A stretch of DNA of 64,000 nt. It comes from Odobenus rosmarus divergens (lineage: Eukaryota > Chordata > Mammalia > Carnivora > Odobenidae). The notes beneath the pieces are model-generated. The model worked only from the letters and a program-made list of their open reading frames with translations, ran no database searches and was not told the DNA's origin. Position numbers and translations under genes: made by a program. Positions 11,071 to 21,978 of this stretch are shown here, in pieces. The stretch spans positions 998,752 through 1,062,751 of the forward strand of contig NW_004450403.1 of the NCBI RefSeq assembly GCF_000321225.1. The letters are read 5' to 3'. How positions within the stretch are numbered: the stretch's first letter is position 1; every line of letters begins with the position of its first letter.

Positions 11071-11199
11071 CTCACCCAATGGTGGAGCAGTAACTTGCAA
11101 TGGTTCTTAAGGTCATGGATTTCTTTTCTCCTTTAGCTGATCAAATTAAATAGTACATTTCTTGGCAGCAGGAGACATATTTTATTATTTTTGCTTCTT

Positions 11200-11378
11200 T
11201 TCTTTAAAGATTTTATTTATTTATTCATGAGAGACAGAGAGAGAGAGAGGCAGAGGCAGAGGGAGAAGCAGGTCCCCTGCAGAGCTGGGAGCCTGATGTG
11301 GGGCTCAATCCCAGGACCCTGGGATCATGATCTGAGCCAAAGGCAGATGCTTGACCAACTGAGCCACGCAGGTGCCCC
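11200..11378 (-). repeat. Can-SINE
   Basis: Opens CTTTAAAGATTTTATTTATT and ends GAGCCACGCAGGTGCCCC. A perfect 15 bp duplication TTATTTTTGCTTCTT lies at 11185-11199 and 11379-11393. It is the second minus-strand SINE within about 400 bases. Confidence 0.97.
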
Positions 11379-11454
11379 TTATTTTTGCTTCTTAATATTA
11401 ATTTAGTTAGTTAACAAATGGTTATATTTACTTTTAACATAATAGGAGGAAAGA

Positions 11455-11545
11455 AGCCCAGTGTAAGAGGACAAGTGATTTGTCAAATATCATACAGCTT
11501 GTAGGATTAGGAACAAAACCCAAGCTTCCCCAAGTAGATCCCCTT
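11455..11545 (-). repeat. MIR SINE relic
   Basis: GAGGACAAGTGATTTGTCAA, ATCATACAGCTTGTAGGA and a GAACAAAACCCAAG block match the reversed MIR core (AAGGTCACACAGCTAGTAAG-like). Only the core is traceable. Confidence 0.45.
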
Positions 11546-12136
11546 TAACTCGCGGGTACTACTTGCAGTATGTAACATACTAGTTAAGACATGGAAGGAA
11601 TCGTGAGCACAGCAGCTAACAGGTACTGACTGCCGGCTGTATGTAAGACGTACTTCAATCCAAAAGCTACCCGCATCCGCAAACAAAAGGGACAAAATCG
11701 TTTTGAAGAACAGTTAGCTAGCTGCACCCTCCTTCTTCCGCTAGAATCAAGTGAACTCAGGCCTGAGTGTGAGCTATGGGACTTCGTAATGTGGAGGTCC
11801 CTGGTGACCTTGTCAGGATCTGTTTGACGGAGCTGTGGAGAAAGCCCGCCTCCAGTGGGTTCAAAGGAGATGGAGCAGACGATGGAAACAGCACGTGAGA
11901 ATAAATGTGGAGCCTTTTGTGGACTCTTGGGGTGCCTGTGACATCTGCAGGGTATCAGTGAGCTCAAAACTGTTTTTTTAATAACATTAAGATGTGATTT
12001 GCTTTTTGCACCTTGCTGATGTTTGCGCTGAAGTCGCTAAGCAGTGGTGGATAAAATGACTGGCCCAAGCAGAAATCAAGGCAGCAGCACCAAAACGTAC
12101 TAGCAGTGTTCTTTATACCCTTCCCTTGCAGTTTAG
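11546..12136. other. Unassigned non-coding DNA
   Basis: No gene or named repeat recognised. The 127-codon minus-strand frame at 11584-11967 has no recognisable domain or splice context. Confidence 0.5.
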
Positions 12137-12217
12137 TGCGTGCATGTGTGTGTGTGTGTGCGTACGTGTGCATGAGTGTGCATGGGTGTGTGCTCGTGTT
12201 CACACGTGTGTGCAGGT
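12137..12217. repeat. Imperfect (TG)n repeat
   Basis: About 80 bases of TG with CG and CA interruptions (GTGTGTGTGTGTGTGCGTAC, later CATGGGTGTGTG and CACACGTGTGTG). Alternating purine-pyrimidine sequence of this type can adopt Z-DNA. Open frames across it are repeat artefacts. Confidence 0.92.
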
Positions 12218-14493
12218 TCATTAAGAATACCCTTGATGAAGCTGCATATGTTATTAATATTATTAAATCTCAACTCCTATGTAACGTCCCTTTGCTCTTC
12301 GGTGCCACATGAATCAAGCATGCAGAAAGCCCCTCTGTTGCCTCCAGTGTGTGATTCTTGCCGTATTCACGTCAAGGAACGCACTTGTCAAGCATTTGAG
12401 CTGCAAGCTGAGTCAGCTGCTTTTTTCACAGGACACTTTTTTACACCAAAGAAAGACTGAGGGACAAACTGGTTACTCAGACCTGGGTATCTGGTAGACA
12501 CTTTCTGGAAAATGAACAAAATAAGTCTGTCACTGCAAGAAAAGCAACCAACTGTATTTGTCACCAATGATAACACTGGAATTTTCAAAGTGAAAACCAG
12601 AAATAGGGAAAACTTGTATCCATTATGCTAATGTCACAGCTTCTCAATACTTAGAGATATTTCTAATAGGATGGGTGGTGATAATAACAGATGTGATTTT
12701 TTTCGCTATTATATAATGAAATGTGTTGACATGTAGAAAATCTGGATAACTCCGTGAACCAGGATTTTCCCAACAAGCAATACATGGTGTTGCAAAATCA
12801 TGCATGAGTGAAAAGTCCCTTCAGAGTACAGGATAGATCAATGCAGTGGAATTCACTGGTCTGGGTTCAGAATTCACACTGCCATTAACCTTTAAGAAAC
12901 AAACACTGTTCAAGCTTCAATGTCCTATCATAGGAGACCATGCACAATTATCTGAAAAGGCTGTTAAAATATTCTTCATCTCTGTTTGAACCTATGCTAA
13001 CCTAACAACTTACTATAACAAGCTGATGCGAAAGGAGAAATAAGGACACAGCTTTCTTCTGTCTGGCCTGACAATAAAGAGATTTGGGAAAACAGTTGAC
13101 ATTCTGCTCACTGATTTTTTAGAAAAATGTGTTATTTGTGCTAACATGCCATGAAATTGTATCATTATTGGTAAGCAAGTAAATACATATTCTATAATTT
13201 CTCAGTTTTAATTACGAATATGTTTAAATAAATGCAAACTGCATAAGAAAACATTATTTGCTGTCTTGAATAATATTTAAGGACACAAAGGTGTTTCGAG
13301 ATGAAAAGAGTTGCAAACTGATGGATTATGGAAATACCCAGTCAAGGACTGATGTGCTGTTCTCAGGCAGCTCATGTCTTCAGGGGTGGGCAGGATGGAA
13401 GCATAATGTGCTTCTCTAAGGGACCCCATTGTTAACGTCTGTCTGCATCATGGCATTGAGTTGCAAGCCACAAAATTAACATCAGCTAACTTGAGTCTGA
13501 AAGGAATTTGGTTAGGTCACAGAATGGCCTGGAGTACTGTAGAGCCAGGCTGTGGATCCTGAGGGCAGGACGCATAAGAGGAAAGACAGCCAGAAACACA
13601 GGCAGGCGCCCAGGCCTGGAACAGGTTGGCGAGGGCTTTGCTACCCCCCACCATAGGCTGTTGCTGCTGCTGCCTTTGCCAAGCTTCCCCTGGCCATTCC
13701 TGCATCTCGCTTGCTCTGAATTAGAGATCCTAGCTTGGAACATGAGATTCGCTAAGCAGAAGTCATATACCCGGATACCTGTTGACGGTGGAGGAGAAAG
13801 TCAGAAAAGTGGTTTTTCTACTTTTTTCCTACTATAGAAGGAAATGGGCTCTGCTTCCTACAAGGTAAGACTCCCGTAGTAAGGCCTCTCCAACCTAGGG
13901 AAAGGATTCAGACTGTACATGAAATAATGTGTCCCTGTGCACCTGCAAATCCCTTCTCTGTGGTTCACCCCTTCCCCAAACCCTCTATGTCTCTCTAAGT
14001 CTTGGGATTTTGGAATATCCACCCAAAAAGTCTTCCAGTATCTCTGCTACTTATTCTGATGTAATAAAATTCAGAATCAGCTTCCTGGTTAAATGGGGGG
14101 GGGTGGGGAATCCAAAGAAGCTAGAAAATAAAGAGCAGTATTAAAGAAAAATTGACACCCTAAGTTGGCTTTTATTATCCCTTTAGGATTCTTTCTGTTC
14201 TTGTGGCCCCTGCCACCGAGACAGCCTTGTGATCATTGGCTCAGATATTCGCCCTTAGATCCAATGCACACGGAATAGATCATTGGCTTACTTGAATTCC
14301 CAAGTTCCAAAAGAAACAGGATAATCTGTTTTCTTTTTTTGTTTGATTGATTTTTGTAATAAACTAAGCACAAGGGAAAGACTAGTGAATGTCATTTCAT
14401 GAGGCTGAGCTCTGCTGTGGTCTCAGTGTCCCTATACAGAAAAATACTAATATGGCACAGTGTGGTTTTTAAAATGGCCAAATTTATAGGAAG
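12218..14493. other. Unassigned non-coding DNA
   Basis: No gene or confidently named repeat. A more GC-rich part at 13540-13700 carries overlapping chance frames on both strands (85 and 109 codons) and a short GCTGCTGCTGC run near 13663. A G7 run interrupted by T lies at about 14096. Confidence 0.5.
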
Positions 14494-14558
14494 CTTCTTC
14501 TTCTCCTTCCTCACCTCCTTCACCTTCTCCTTCCCCTTCCCCTTCTTCTTTTTCTTCA
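14494..14558. repeat. Pyrimidine-rich (CTTCTC)-type tract
   Basis: Nearly pure C/T, with CTTCTTCTTCTCCTTCC and CCTTCCCCTTCCCCTTCTTC blocks broken by CA dinucleotides. Low complexity. Confidence 0.85.
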
Positions 14559-15216
14559 TGGTAAGGGCAAGACTAAATCTGAAAGGGTTTCAAAGCCATA
14601 TTAATGTATGGTGTATATGTCCTATGGCTTGAGTTATCTAAATGCTATTCCAAAGAATGACAAAATTATTAAGTTAACATTTAGTATCTGATTTTATACA
14701 GTCTTTCACCCACAGGAGATTTTCTGCACAGCACAGATAGAATCTGAAAAGATCTATTCATCTTTAGGACCATATTTTATCTGTTTTTTAATATTTTTTG
14801 AAGACACATTCCTTTTAAGGAAATAATGAAAATGATCCGGAATCATGCCTTCTATTTTAACAGCAGATCTCTCCTGAAGGACTGAGTCTGTCTTGGTCAG
14901 TATGTGTTAGTGCAAGGGAATAGGACTGTTACTATATTCTGTTTGGGAGATTTGAGGCCTCCAGAGACTCTTGCAGGTTCACACAGTAAATCATATCAGC
15001 TTTTTCCAGCATCTTTCCAGATTCTAAATCAAGCACTATATTCATCAGCTTGTGCTGCTTTCTTTCAATATCCTATCAGACTAAAAACTTTATTTTAACA
15101 TACATATATGGTGTCTGACAATATGGGAAATTATGCTAGTAGACAACAAGAATGATCAAAACTTAAGATTTCCCATGGAACAGATGAATCAAGGGGAGAA
15201 CATTCGTTATTTTCTA
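14559..15216. other. Unassigned AT-rich non-coding DNA
   Basis: No feature recognised. Confidence 0.5.
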
Positions 15217-15415
15217 GATGATAAGGAAGAAGAAGAAGAAGAAGAAGAAAAGAGGAGGAGAAAGATGATAGAAATAGACAGTTTAGATACATAGATGGAT
15301 GGATAGAAACATAGATGATGAATGGTAAACAGATAATATGTAGATAAAAAGATACCTAGATGATAGATGTTATAGCTAGATTTATACATAGGTACATAGA
15401 AGATGATAGAATATG
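15217..15415. repeat. (GAA)n followed by degenerate (GATA)n
   Basis: Begins with about eight AGA/GAA units (15225-15250), then about 150 bases rich in TAGATAGATG-like and GATGATAGA motifs with many interruptions. An old compound simple repeat. Confidence 0.85.
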
Positions 15416-15677
15416 GACCAGGCAGCATCTGTGCACTCAAAGCTAGACTAGCACTGGCACATCATCCTACAATAGCTCTAAGGGAACAGAAAAGAAGTAC
15501 AATTATGCAACAACATTAATTTTCACAGATCCAAAGACTTTGAGCTTTGGAAGAAACACTACGAAATATCCGGTCCTATTTTCTATTGGGAAAAAAAAGA
15601 TCAAAAAATATTTAAGCCAGAATCAATAATAAATCCAGCTTTTCTTTTTTTTTTTCCTCCATGCAATCTGTTCCTTG

Positions 15678-15745
15678 TACCTTCCCCACAACACACACCA
15701 CACAGACACACACACGTACTCACACCCCACACACATACTCACACA
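15678..15745. repeat. (CA)-rich simple repeat
   Basis: ACACACACCACACAGACACA followed by CACACACG and two ACTCACAC blocks. An interrupted CA microsatellite. Confidence 0.85.
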
Positions 15746-16042
15746 GAAAGTGCATAGCGGGCTAAAAAGGCAAAAGCAAAGTCATCTCAGGCAATTGTAT
15801 TGTGTGTTAGGGTGAGATGTCTGAATCACAGAAATTGGAGAACGAAAGAATGATAGGAAACCGATTTAAAATTTCCATTGTGTTTATTTTTTTATCACTT
15901 TGAAAAGCAGTGTCTTCATTTCTATCAGTTGGACATTAAAATTTAAAAAAAAATAAACTTCCACATGTCCAAATTAAACTTTCTGGAGTATCTGTGTGCT
16001 TTCTCAATAAACCAAAGTTTAGACTTTCTATCAAATTCTTTT

Positions 16043-16237
16043 TTTTTTAAAGATTTTATTTATTTATTTGACAGAGAGAGACACAGCGAGAGAGGAAACA
16101 CAAGCAGGGGGAGTGGGAGAGGGAGAAGCAGGTTTCCCGCGGAGCAGGGAGCCCAATGCGGGGCTCGATCCCAGGACCCCGGGATCATGACCTGAGCCGA
16201 AGGCAGACGCTTAACGACTGAGCCACCCAGGCGCCCC
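16043..16237 (-). repeat. Can-SINE
   Basis: Opens TTTTTAAAGATTTTATTTAT and ends GAGCCACCCAGGCGCCCC. A perfect 16 bp duplication TCTATCAAATTCTTTT lies at 16027-16042 and 16238-16253. The body is close to the arctoid consensus, so this is a young copy. Confidence 0.97.
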
Positions 16238-16253
16238 TCTATCAAATTCTTTT

Positions 16254-17040
16254 AAATGTGAACCCTGCTTAAGAGTTTTGGTAGGGGCTAGGGCAACAGA
16301 TCATCACTGGAAAAACTAGCATTTTAAAGTAACAAAGTAGATCTTCGCCTGATAGTGCTTAGATATTTATCTTCACTGTTTACAGTGTTTACTGAGAGGG
16401 AAACCATCTATCTATCTACCTATATTCTTAAACTCAGGGCAATTTTTGTGAGTAAGGGATATATTTCTCATTTATATGCTTTTAAAAAGTCGTCTTCTGT
16501 CTCAGCCATTTTGCATCAAAACGTGCTGATTATCTCAGCCCACAAGCCATGTAGATTATTCATTTTTCTTTGCATCATAGAAATCTTTTATCATAAATGA
16601 AAGTTATGGAAAATCACAGTTTTTTATGATTCCAAATTTAGAATCTGCAGACTTTGAGAGTGGCATTAAATTTGCCTCTGCTCTTTCATAGTCGTGACCA
16701 AATGTTATCATTAAAAAGATTTAAAAAGCCAGAATCATTATGGACTGTCCACCAGCATGTGTTAATTTGATGGACTTCACTAGAAAAATAGCTAAAAATA
16801 AATGTTTAAGATCGACACCTCTTTTTTTAGCCACAGTTTTCTCCACTTTCCAGGCTTTGTACAATTGATGAAGCTTAATATAAGCATGTCTGAAATGATA
16901 TTATGGTGAATTTGACTCTATGACTATTTTTATAGCTATGAAAAATTATGCATGTATAGGTTACCATGTTTAAATCAAAATGTTGTATTTGCAAAATGTA
17001 TTTGTATTCTTCAAAAATGCTGTTCTCCTGACATAAGCAA
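16254..17040. other. Unassigned AT-rich non-coding DNA
   Basis: No gene or repeat recognised. The AT-rich sequence ends abruptly at the CpG-dense patch that starts near 17046. Confidence 0.5.
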
Positions 17041-17045
17041 AACAG

Positions 17046-17190
17046 TGACGCGTTAGAAAGACGGGGGCCCGGGGTTGAGGCAGATGCCTTCCATTGGGCT
17101 GCGAACAGTCAAGTGGTTCAGAGCGCGCCGCCCTGCGTTCAGTGGGCGTGAGCGCCCCCTGGTGGACGCGGGAGCAGCCTTGACCGGTCT
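17046..17190. promoter_or_regulatory. CpG-dense patch containing a CTCF-type motif
   Basis: About 14 CpG dinucleotides in 145 bases (GACGCG, GCGCGCCG, GGACGCGGG), between AT-rich flanks almost devoid of CpG. Its length is below the usual CpG-island threshold. It contains the strong CTCF-type site at 17151-17165. CTCF sites are often embedded in such patches, so an insulator or distal regulatory element is the most natural reading, but this is inference. Confidence 0.4.
17151..17165 (-). promoter_or_regulatory. Predicted CTCF-binding motif
   Basis: The plus strand reads AGCGCCCCCTGGTGG. Its reverse complement is CCACCAGGGGGCGCT, a full match to the CTCF core CCASYAGRKGGCRS, including the information-rich AGGGGGC. 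The motif points to the minus strand. It does not lie in a recognised SINE, unlike many carnivore CTCF sites. Confidence 0.65.
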
Positions 17191-17784
17191 AGTTTTAAGG
17201 ACCGCAAAGGGAAGAAAGAAGCTTTCTCCCACCCTACATCTAGTGGACATCTCTAACTAGCCTCCGTCTTTATACTTACCTTGGCAGAGGTGAACCATAG
17301 GAAAGAACCAAATAGAAATTCTCATAAATCTGAAATCACTAGTCTCCAACATGAAAATTACAGACTATTAACTGGGATTCAATTCAATGTGATTTGTTGG
17401 CTCACGGGTGTGAAAATCTTCGTTTCCTTGGGCAGGAGGACACTTCTGTGTTCCTCCTGAAGTTTTTGAACTCTCCCTTTCAATCCTTTCTCAAATGGCA
17501 CAAGTCACGAAGCCTTCTCTGTTTGCCAAAGAGCCATTTCACAGCGGGGAAGCCGGCTGTGGGCTTTGAGACACAGTTTGGAGGGAAAGTAAGGAGAGGT
17601 CATCCTGAACTTCCATCATGGAGAGATGCATCCCTGGCCTGCGTGGGTGCCCACTGCAGAGCGCGTGCCACCTTCGCACGGAGAATGTGCAGAGTGCGGT
17701 CTGTTACTGCTAGGCTCCTTCAGAGGAGGGGGCTTAATATTTTTTAAAAGACTCATTTCCACTTGCACACCATGAAATTATGTA
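17191..17784. other. Unassigned non-coding DNA
   Basis: No gene or repeat recognised. A 117-codon plus-strand frame at 17394-17747 has no recognisable domain. Confidence 0.5.
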
Positions 17785-17895
17785 GGAGCTTAGATTTTAC
17801 CTCATCTAGTCTATTTTATAGGTGAGAAAACCAAGGCCCAGAGAAGATGTAAGATATTTCTGGTTTAGACAGTAAATCAGCATGGGAAAAGTACC
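17785..17895 (-). repeat. MIR SINE relic
   Basis: GATTTTACCTCATCTAGTC, TATTTTATAGGTGAGAAAAC, CAAGGCCCAGAGAAGATGTA and GACAGTAAATCAGCATGG follow the reversed MIR core (ATTTTACAGATGAGGAAAC-like). Confidence 0.55.
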
Positions 17896-18264
17896 CATTG
17901 CCCCAGAAGTGACAACATGATTATGGGTTTCCTGTTGGATCTATCCACAGAGTTTCTTTGTGAATCTATAACACACATTTTTCACTTCTCTCTAGAGAAG
18001 GATTCTGATGAGTCCATGTCCTCTGCAGTAGAGAGAAAATGTCTGCGTTGGCTTTACCATTTGGAGAAGTGTAAACCAAACATTTAAATAAGCTTATCGA
18101 AATGGTACATTTCTCCCCTAAAGACTGTATCTCGCAAACATGAAATCCGGACACATCGCTCACCAAGAGCTCATTTGGAATCCAAGTGTCCTGTGATATC
18201 GAAGGTCATTTCATCCCCAATCCTCGGAGCCACCAGCCACTGTCCCAGGGAGGCGCTTCCTGTG

Positions 18265-18280
18265 ACGGCAGGGGGCGGGG
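18265..18280 (+). promoter_or_regulatory. CTCF-like motif overlapping a GC box
   Basis: ACGGCAGGGGGCGGGG matches 12 of 14 positions of the CTCF core, including AGGGGGC, and also contains the Sp1/KLF box GGGGGCGGGG. CTTCCTG, an ETS-type core, lies just upstream. The orientation is opposite to the site at 17151. Motif matching alone cannot decide which factor binds, if any. Confidence 0.35.
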
Positions 18281-19656
18281 GAGGGGAGCTCCCTCCTAGG
18301 CCGACCAGGAAGGCTTTGTGACTTGTGCCATTTGAGAACGGATTAAAAGGGAGAGTCCAAAAGCTTCAGGAGGAATGTGCAGGGCTCCTCCTCTCCAAGG
18401 AAACAATCAACTGAATTCTAAGAAACCCCGAGGCCAGGATTTGAGAGAGGGCAAGGGCCCCAGTCTGCCATTCGGCATGGAATGTGTTTCCAAGTTAGCT
18501 TGCTTTGCTTCTGCTCTGCTTTGGACAGGTTTCATTTTACCCCCCACCTGCCACCCCCACCCCCACCCCCACTGCCACAAAGCAAAGAAGTTTGTGTTAA
18601 GAAAAGGCATATACCTTGCTATTGGAGTCTGTATCCCAAATTATCAAGCCCAAAATAAAGTTGTATATCTGAACATACAGTGCCAGGTTCCCTTTTAAAA
18701 GGAATTGAATGCATGGTAGAGCAGACAGGGGGCAGGGCTGAATTCAGAAGGTTACTGAAGAACTGAAAGAAACCTATAATTTTGTTATATCCCTTGGAAA
18801 TACCCCCCCCCCCGAGGAACTATTTTTGAAAAAATTAAACACATGGCTTGTTGCAAAATGCTATTTAGGTAGATTTCATGAAGGAATAAAATGAAGGTGG
18901 GAAGCTGTGTAGAAGAAACACAGAGAAGTACTTATTAAAGGTTTTGCAGTGTTTCACTGGGTGCCTTCAACGCATAACAGCCTCAAAATCCCGGCCCTAA
19001 GAAAGCCAGGGACGGGCTGCTGGTGAACCCGCTGCACCTGACCTTGAAGTCAGCAGACACCGCAGGGCAGATGTGCGTGAAGCCGGTGCTCCTTTGGTCG
19101 GCACAGTGGTTGCTGCCCTGTTTTCGTCTCTACCGAGTTTCCTTCCCAGACACTTTGGAGACTTCTGTAAAACGGGATGCTCGCCCCTCCGCCGCGATGC
19201 GTCTGTTTCTCCAGCGAGCTGCAAACCCATCTGCTAGGAAAGAATTCCAATTTGCATTCTTCCATCTTCAGCCAGGTCTGAGTGACTTGTCCCTACCTGC
19301 TCACATATTGTTTGGGGAAGATGCGTTTTCGGGTACTTTAAGAAGCAGCCTAAAGAAGGATCTATTTATAAAGTGGTGGAAAGCCCTCTCTTACTCGTCA
19401 GTCGAGGACTAAAGCCTCTGTTGAAGTAAAGTCGCACACGTCACAGTGACCGGATCCCAAGCCGCATGGCACTTGGCATTGCGTCTCAAGAGAAAAGAAG
19501 CAGCCCGCCGCATCAGCCCGGCCAAGAGATAGCATCTTGTTTGCCAGTCTGGTCTCCCAGTGCCCAGACGCCCAGGTACATTTCCTGTCACTCTTCACAA
19601 AAGATTTCAGACTCAGGATGAACTGGAAATTTATCAGTAGACCTCTCTTCTCTCTG
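18281..19656. other. Unassigned DNA with C-rich runs
   Basis: C-rich sequence lies at 18541-18575 (CCACCCCCACCCCCACCCCC), and an 11-base C run at 18803-18813. No gene is recognised. The 129-codon plus-strand frame at 19023-19412 has no recognisable domain. Confidence 0.5.
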
Positions 19657-19673
19657 CCCCCCCCCCCCCCCCC
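19657..19673. repeat. C17 homopolymer
   Basis: Seventeen consecutive C within a C/T-rich stretch. Homopolymers of this length are error-prone in sequencing. It gives rise to a poly-glycine segment in an otherwise meaningless minus-strand frame. Confidence 0.97.
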
Positions 19674-19921
19674 GCTCTGCGTCTCTTTGTCCCTCACGGT
19701 CTTTTCCTCTCTGCTGGTCTCACTGCCCCGTAGCCCCTTGCAGATGTGACAGAGGAGGGACAGTCTGACGAGTGTGACGGGCTGTTCCGTGCCTGAGACT
19801 CGTATAGCACCCAACATTAAACGACGAGAATCATGAGAATCAAAGGAATCCTTCTGGAAAACATTTCCCTGTTCAGCACGAGACACAGAGGCCCTGCTGA
19901 ACCTGGGTCCTCTCAGGCCCC

Positions 19922-20190
19922 TGACGCGCCGGACACACTGGCACACCGAGAGGTGTGGGGCCTGAGGCAGGGCCAGACGGGGGTCCCGGGGAGACCAGGG
20001 GCAGGGAGAGAGTGGGGCAGCGCGTGCGGGTGCGGGTGCGGGTGGGGGAGCGGAGGGGAAGGGAAGGTCTGCACCCACAGGCCAGCCCCACCGAGAGGGA
20101 CCCCGGACGTGCGCGGCGCCCGGGCCGACGGCGTGCATGGCCACGTGTCCGTGCGGGCGACAGCGGGGAGGTGCGAAACCTCGGAACCTT
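19922..20190. promoter_or_regulatory. Orphan CpG-island-like segment
   Basis: By hand count there are about 29 CpG in about 270 bases at roughly 70% G+C, for an observed/expected ratio near 0.8-0.9, which meets the classical CpG-island criteria just above the 200-base minimum. It includes a (GCGGGT)-like run near 20024-20043 and an E-box CACGTG. No TATA box or recognisable first exon was found. It could be a lncRNA promoter, a distal enhancer-associated island or a GC-rich minisatellite remnant. Confidence 0.5.
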
Positions 20191-21934
20191 CCTCCTTCTG
20201 CTCTGAGCCTAAAACCACTCTAAGACATAAAATCTTTAAAAACCAAACAGGAAAGAAGAGATATGAAGGGGAAAAGGGAGAAGGCAAAGAAGAAGCAGAA
20301 AGAAAACCCAAAGGGAATGTAAATTAAAGTTGTGAGGATACAGGTCTTTCAGCTCCAGAACAAACCACGGACTGGAAGTCAACGGGCCTCCCACGACCTT
20401 CCGTCTCTCCCTGAGGAAGACGTGAAGCAGCGTCCGCTTAAACTTGGGTGGGTGATGTGGTCTCCAAACAGGACCTCAAGCCTCAGCAGCCTGACTCCTT
20501 GGAGGACGTTCCTCTGAACCCCCATCTTCTCTAGCATGACCCACAGTCCTTCACACGGGGCTCTGCTCCCGGCAGGTCATTGGTCATGACTGACCAGGGA
20601 GCGGCCTCGCACGTGCTCCTGGCGGGGGGAGGGGATGGCTGACTTTCTTAGGTTGCTGTGTCCTCAAGAGCCCCAGCACAGACACCAGTTAGCTTATTTT
20701 CATGGTATTTCCCCTTTCTTTGCTTAGTAGAGATGATATGGTGAAATACTTAATATATAATGTGCTCAAAGATAAAATACAATAGTGCATAACATCTAAT
20801 ATTATTATAATATAAATATAATAGGTGATAACAAGACAGGGAGAGAGGCAGAGAGCAGAAGGCCCTCTCCCGGTACACGTGGATCTGGTCAAGTCACCCA
20901 CCACGTGGGCCCCGGACAAGGGTGTACCCCTAACTCCCACAGCCTCGGGTTGCCCAGGGGCAGTGACGGTTCAGAGCTGGGATGGGGAGGATCCAGCAGG
21001 CATGGCTGTGGGAGCGACAGTGTGCATTTGCGTGACTGCTGGGGCATTGGGACCGACGTTGCACAGTGCCAAGCTCAGGTGGAAGGAGTCTAAGACTCTG
21101 GGGTGTCACAGGTCTGCCCGTGCAGGAACCTGAAGAATCCTGATGAGCAGAGACAAATCTGGAACCCTCCCAATTCTCATTCTGTCCATGGGACTCTGTT
21201 GGAACTTATCCTTGTGTGTCAGACGTGCTCCTTCTGATCCGCTGCCTCGCCGTTTGTCACCCTGCAGCTGGAAGGAATGCTGATGAGCTGTCCAGCTGGC
21301 TTGGGAGCAGAGCTGCTTGGAGAATATGCCAGCCCCAGCAGGTTCCTCCCTGCCCCTGTCCCCCGCAGGTGTCCTACCATGCACAGGAGGCTCCCTCTGC
21401 TGTGTGCGGACAGGGAGCAGCTTTATTCCCAGGTTGTTGTCAGATGGAACATCCCATCCAGGGCAGAACGCTCTTCTACCACATCCCCAAATCCAAAGTT
21501 TTCTTGCCTTTCAAACTTTAAAGAAGCCAAAGCCTTGGTTTCACAAGGAAGCTCACTTGACTTCTATAAAATTCCAAATACTAGAAAAGTCTTCCTCATA
21601 TTAAACTAAAAGTTGCCTCTCCAGACCTGTGCCTAGTGCCGGAGGTCATGCGACATAAGGTTTCTAAATTATCCCCCCTCAAATATTTAGAAATGACCAA
21701 ACTGCGGTGTTTGCTGTAGTTCAACTTCACTCAGCATGCTGCGTCTCTCCAGAGTTTATACGTGTCACAGAGACACACGATGATCCATCCTCACCAGGCC
21801 AGCCCAGAACCGAATGGGGTCTCCAAGCCTCCTCCTGGACACCATTCTTGTTCTATCCCACGAAATAGGGTGAGATGATCACTATGAGGCAGTAATTATC
21901 CCAAATTCCTACTGTAGAGAACAGCTATCGTGCT
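20191..21934. other. Unassigned non-coding DNA
   Basis: No gene or named repeat. A fairly good splice-acceptor-like tract (TCCCTGCCCCTGTCCCCCGCAG) ends at about 21369 on the plus strand, but the following frame has no recognisable product. The AT-rich part at 20740-20825 is low complexity. Confidence 0.45.
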
Positions 21935-21978
21935 ACACACACACACACACACACACACACTCTCTCTCTCTCTCTCTC
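21935..21978. repeat. (AC)13(TC)9 compound microsatellite
   Basis: Uninterrupted AC units at 21935-21960 followed immediately by TC units at 21961-21978. Uninterrupted dinucleotide blocks make length polymorphism likely. Confidence 0.98.

Noticed and set aside
19398..20144. 248-codon minus-strand open frame, the longest in the window
   Set aside because: It runs through the CpG-rich segment and the C17 run, which produces a poly-glycine stretch. It shows no domain, no signal and no conserved-looking blocks. Low stop density in GC-rich DNA explains it.
21347..21369. Good acceptor-like polypyrimidine tract as an exon start
   Set aside because: The sequence after the CAG gives no recognisable product and no matching donor. 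Such tracts occur by chance every few kilobases.
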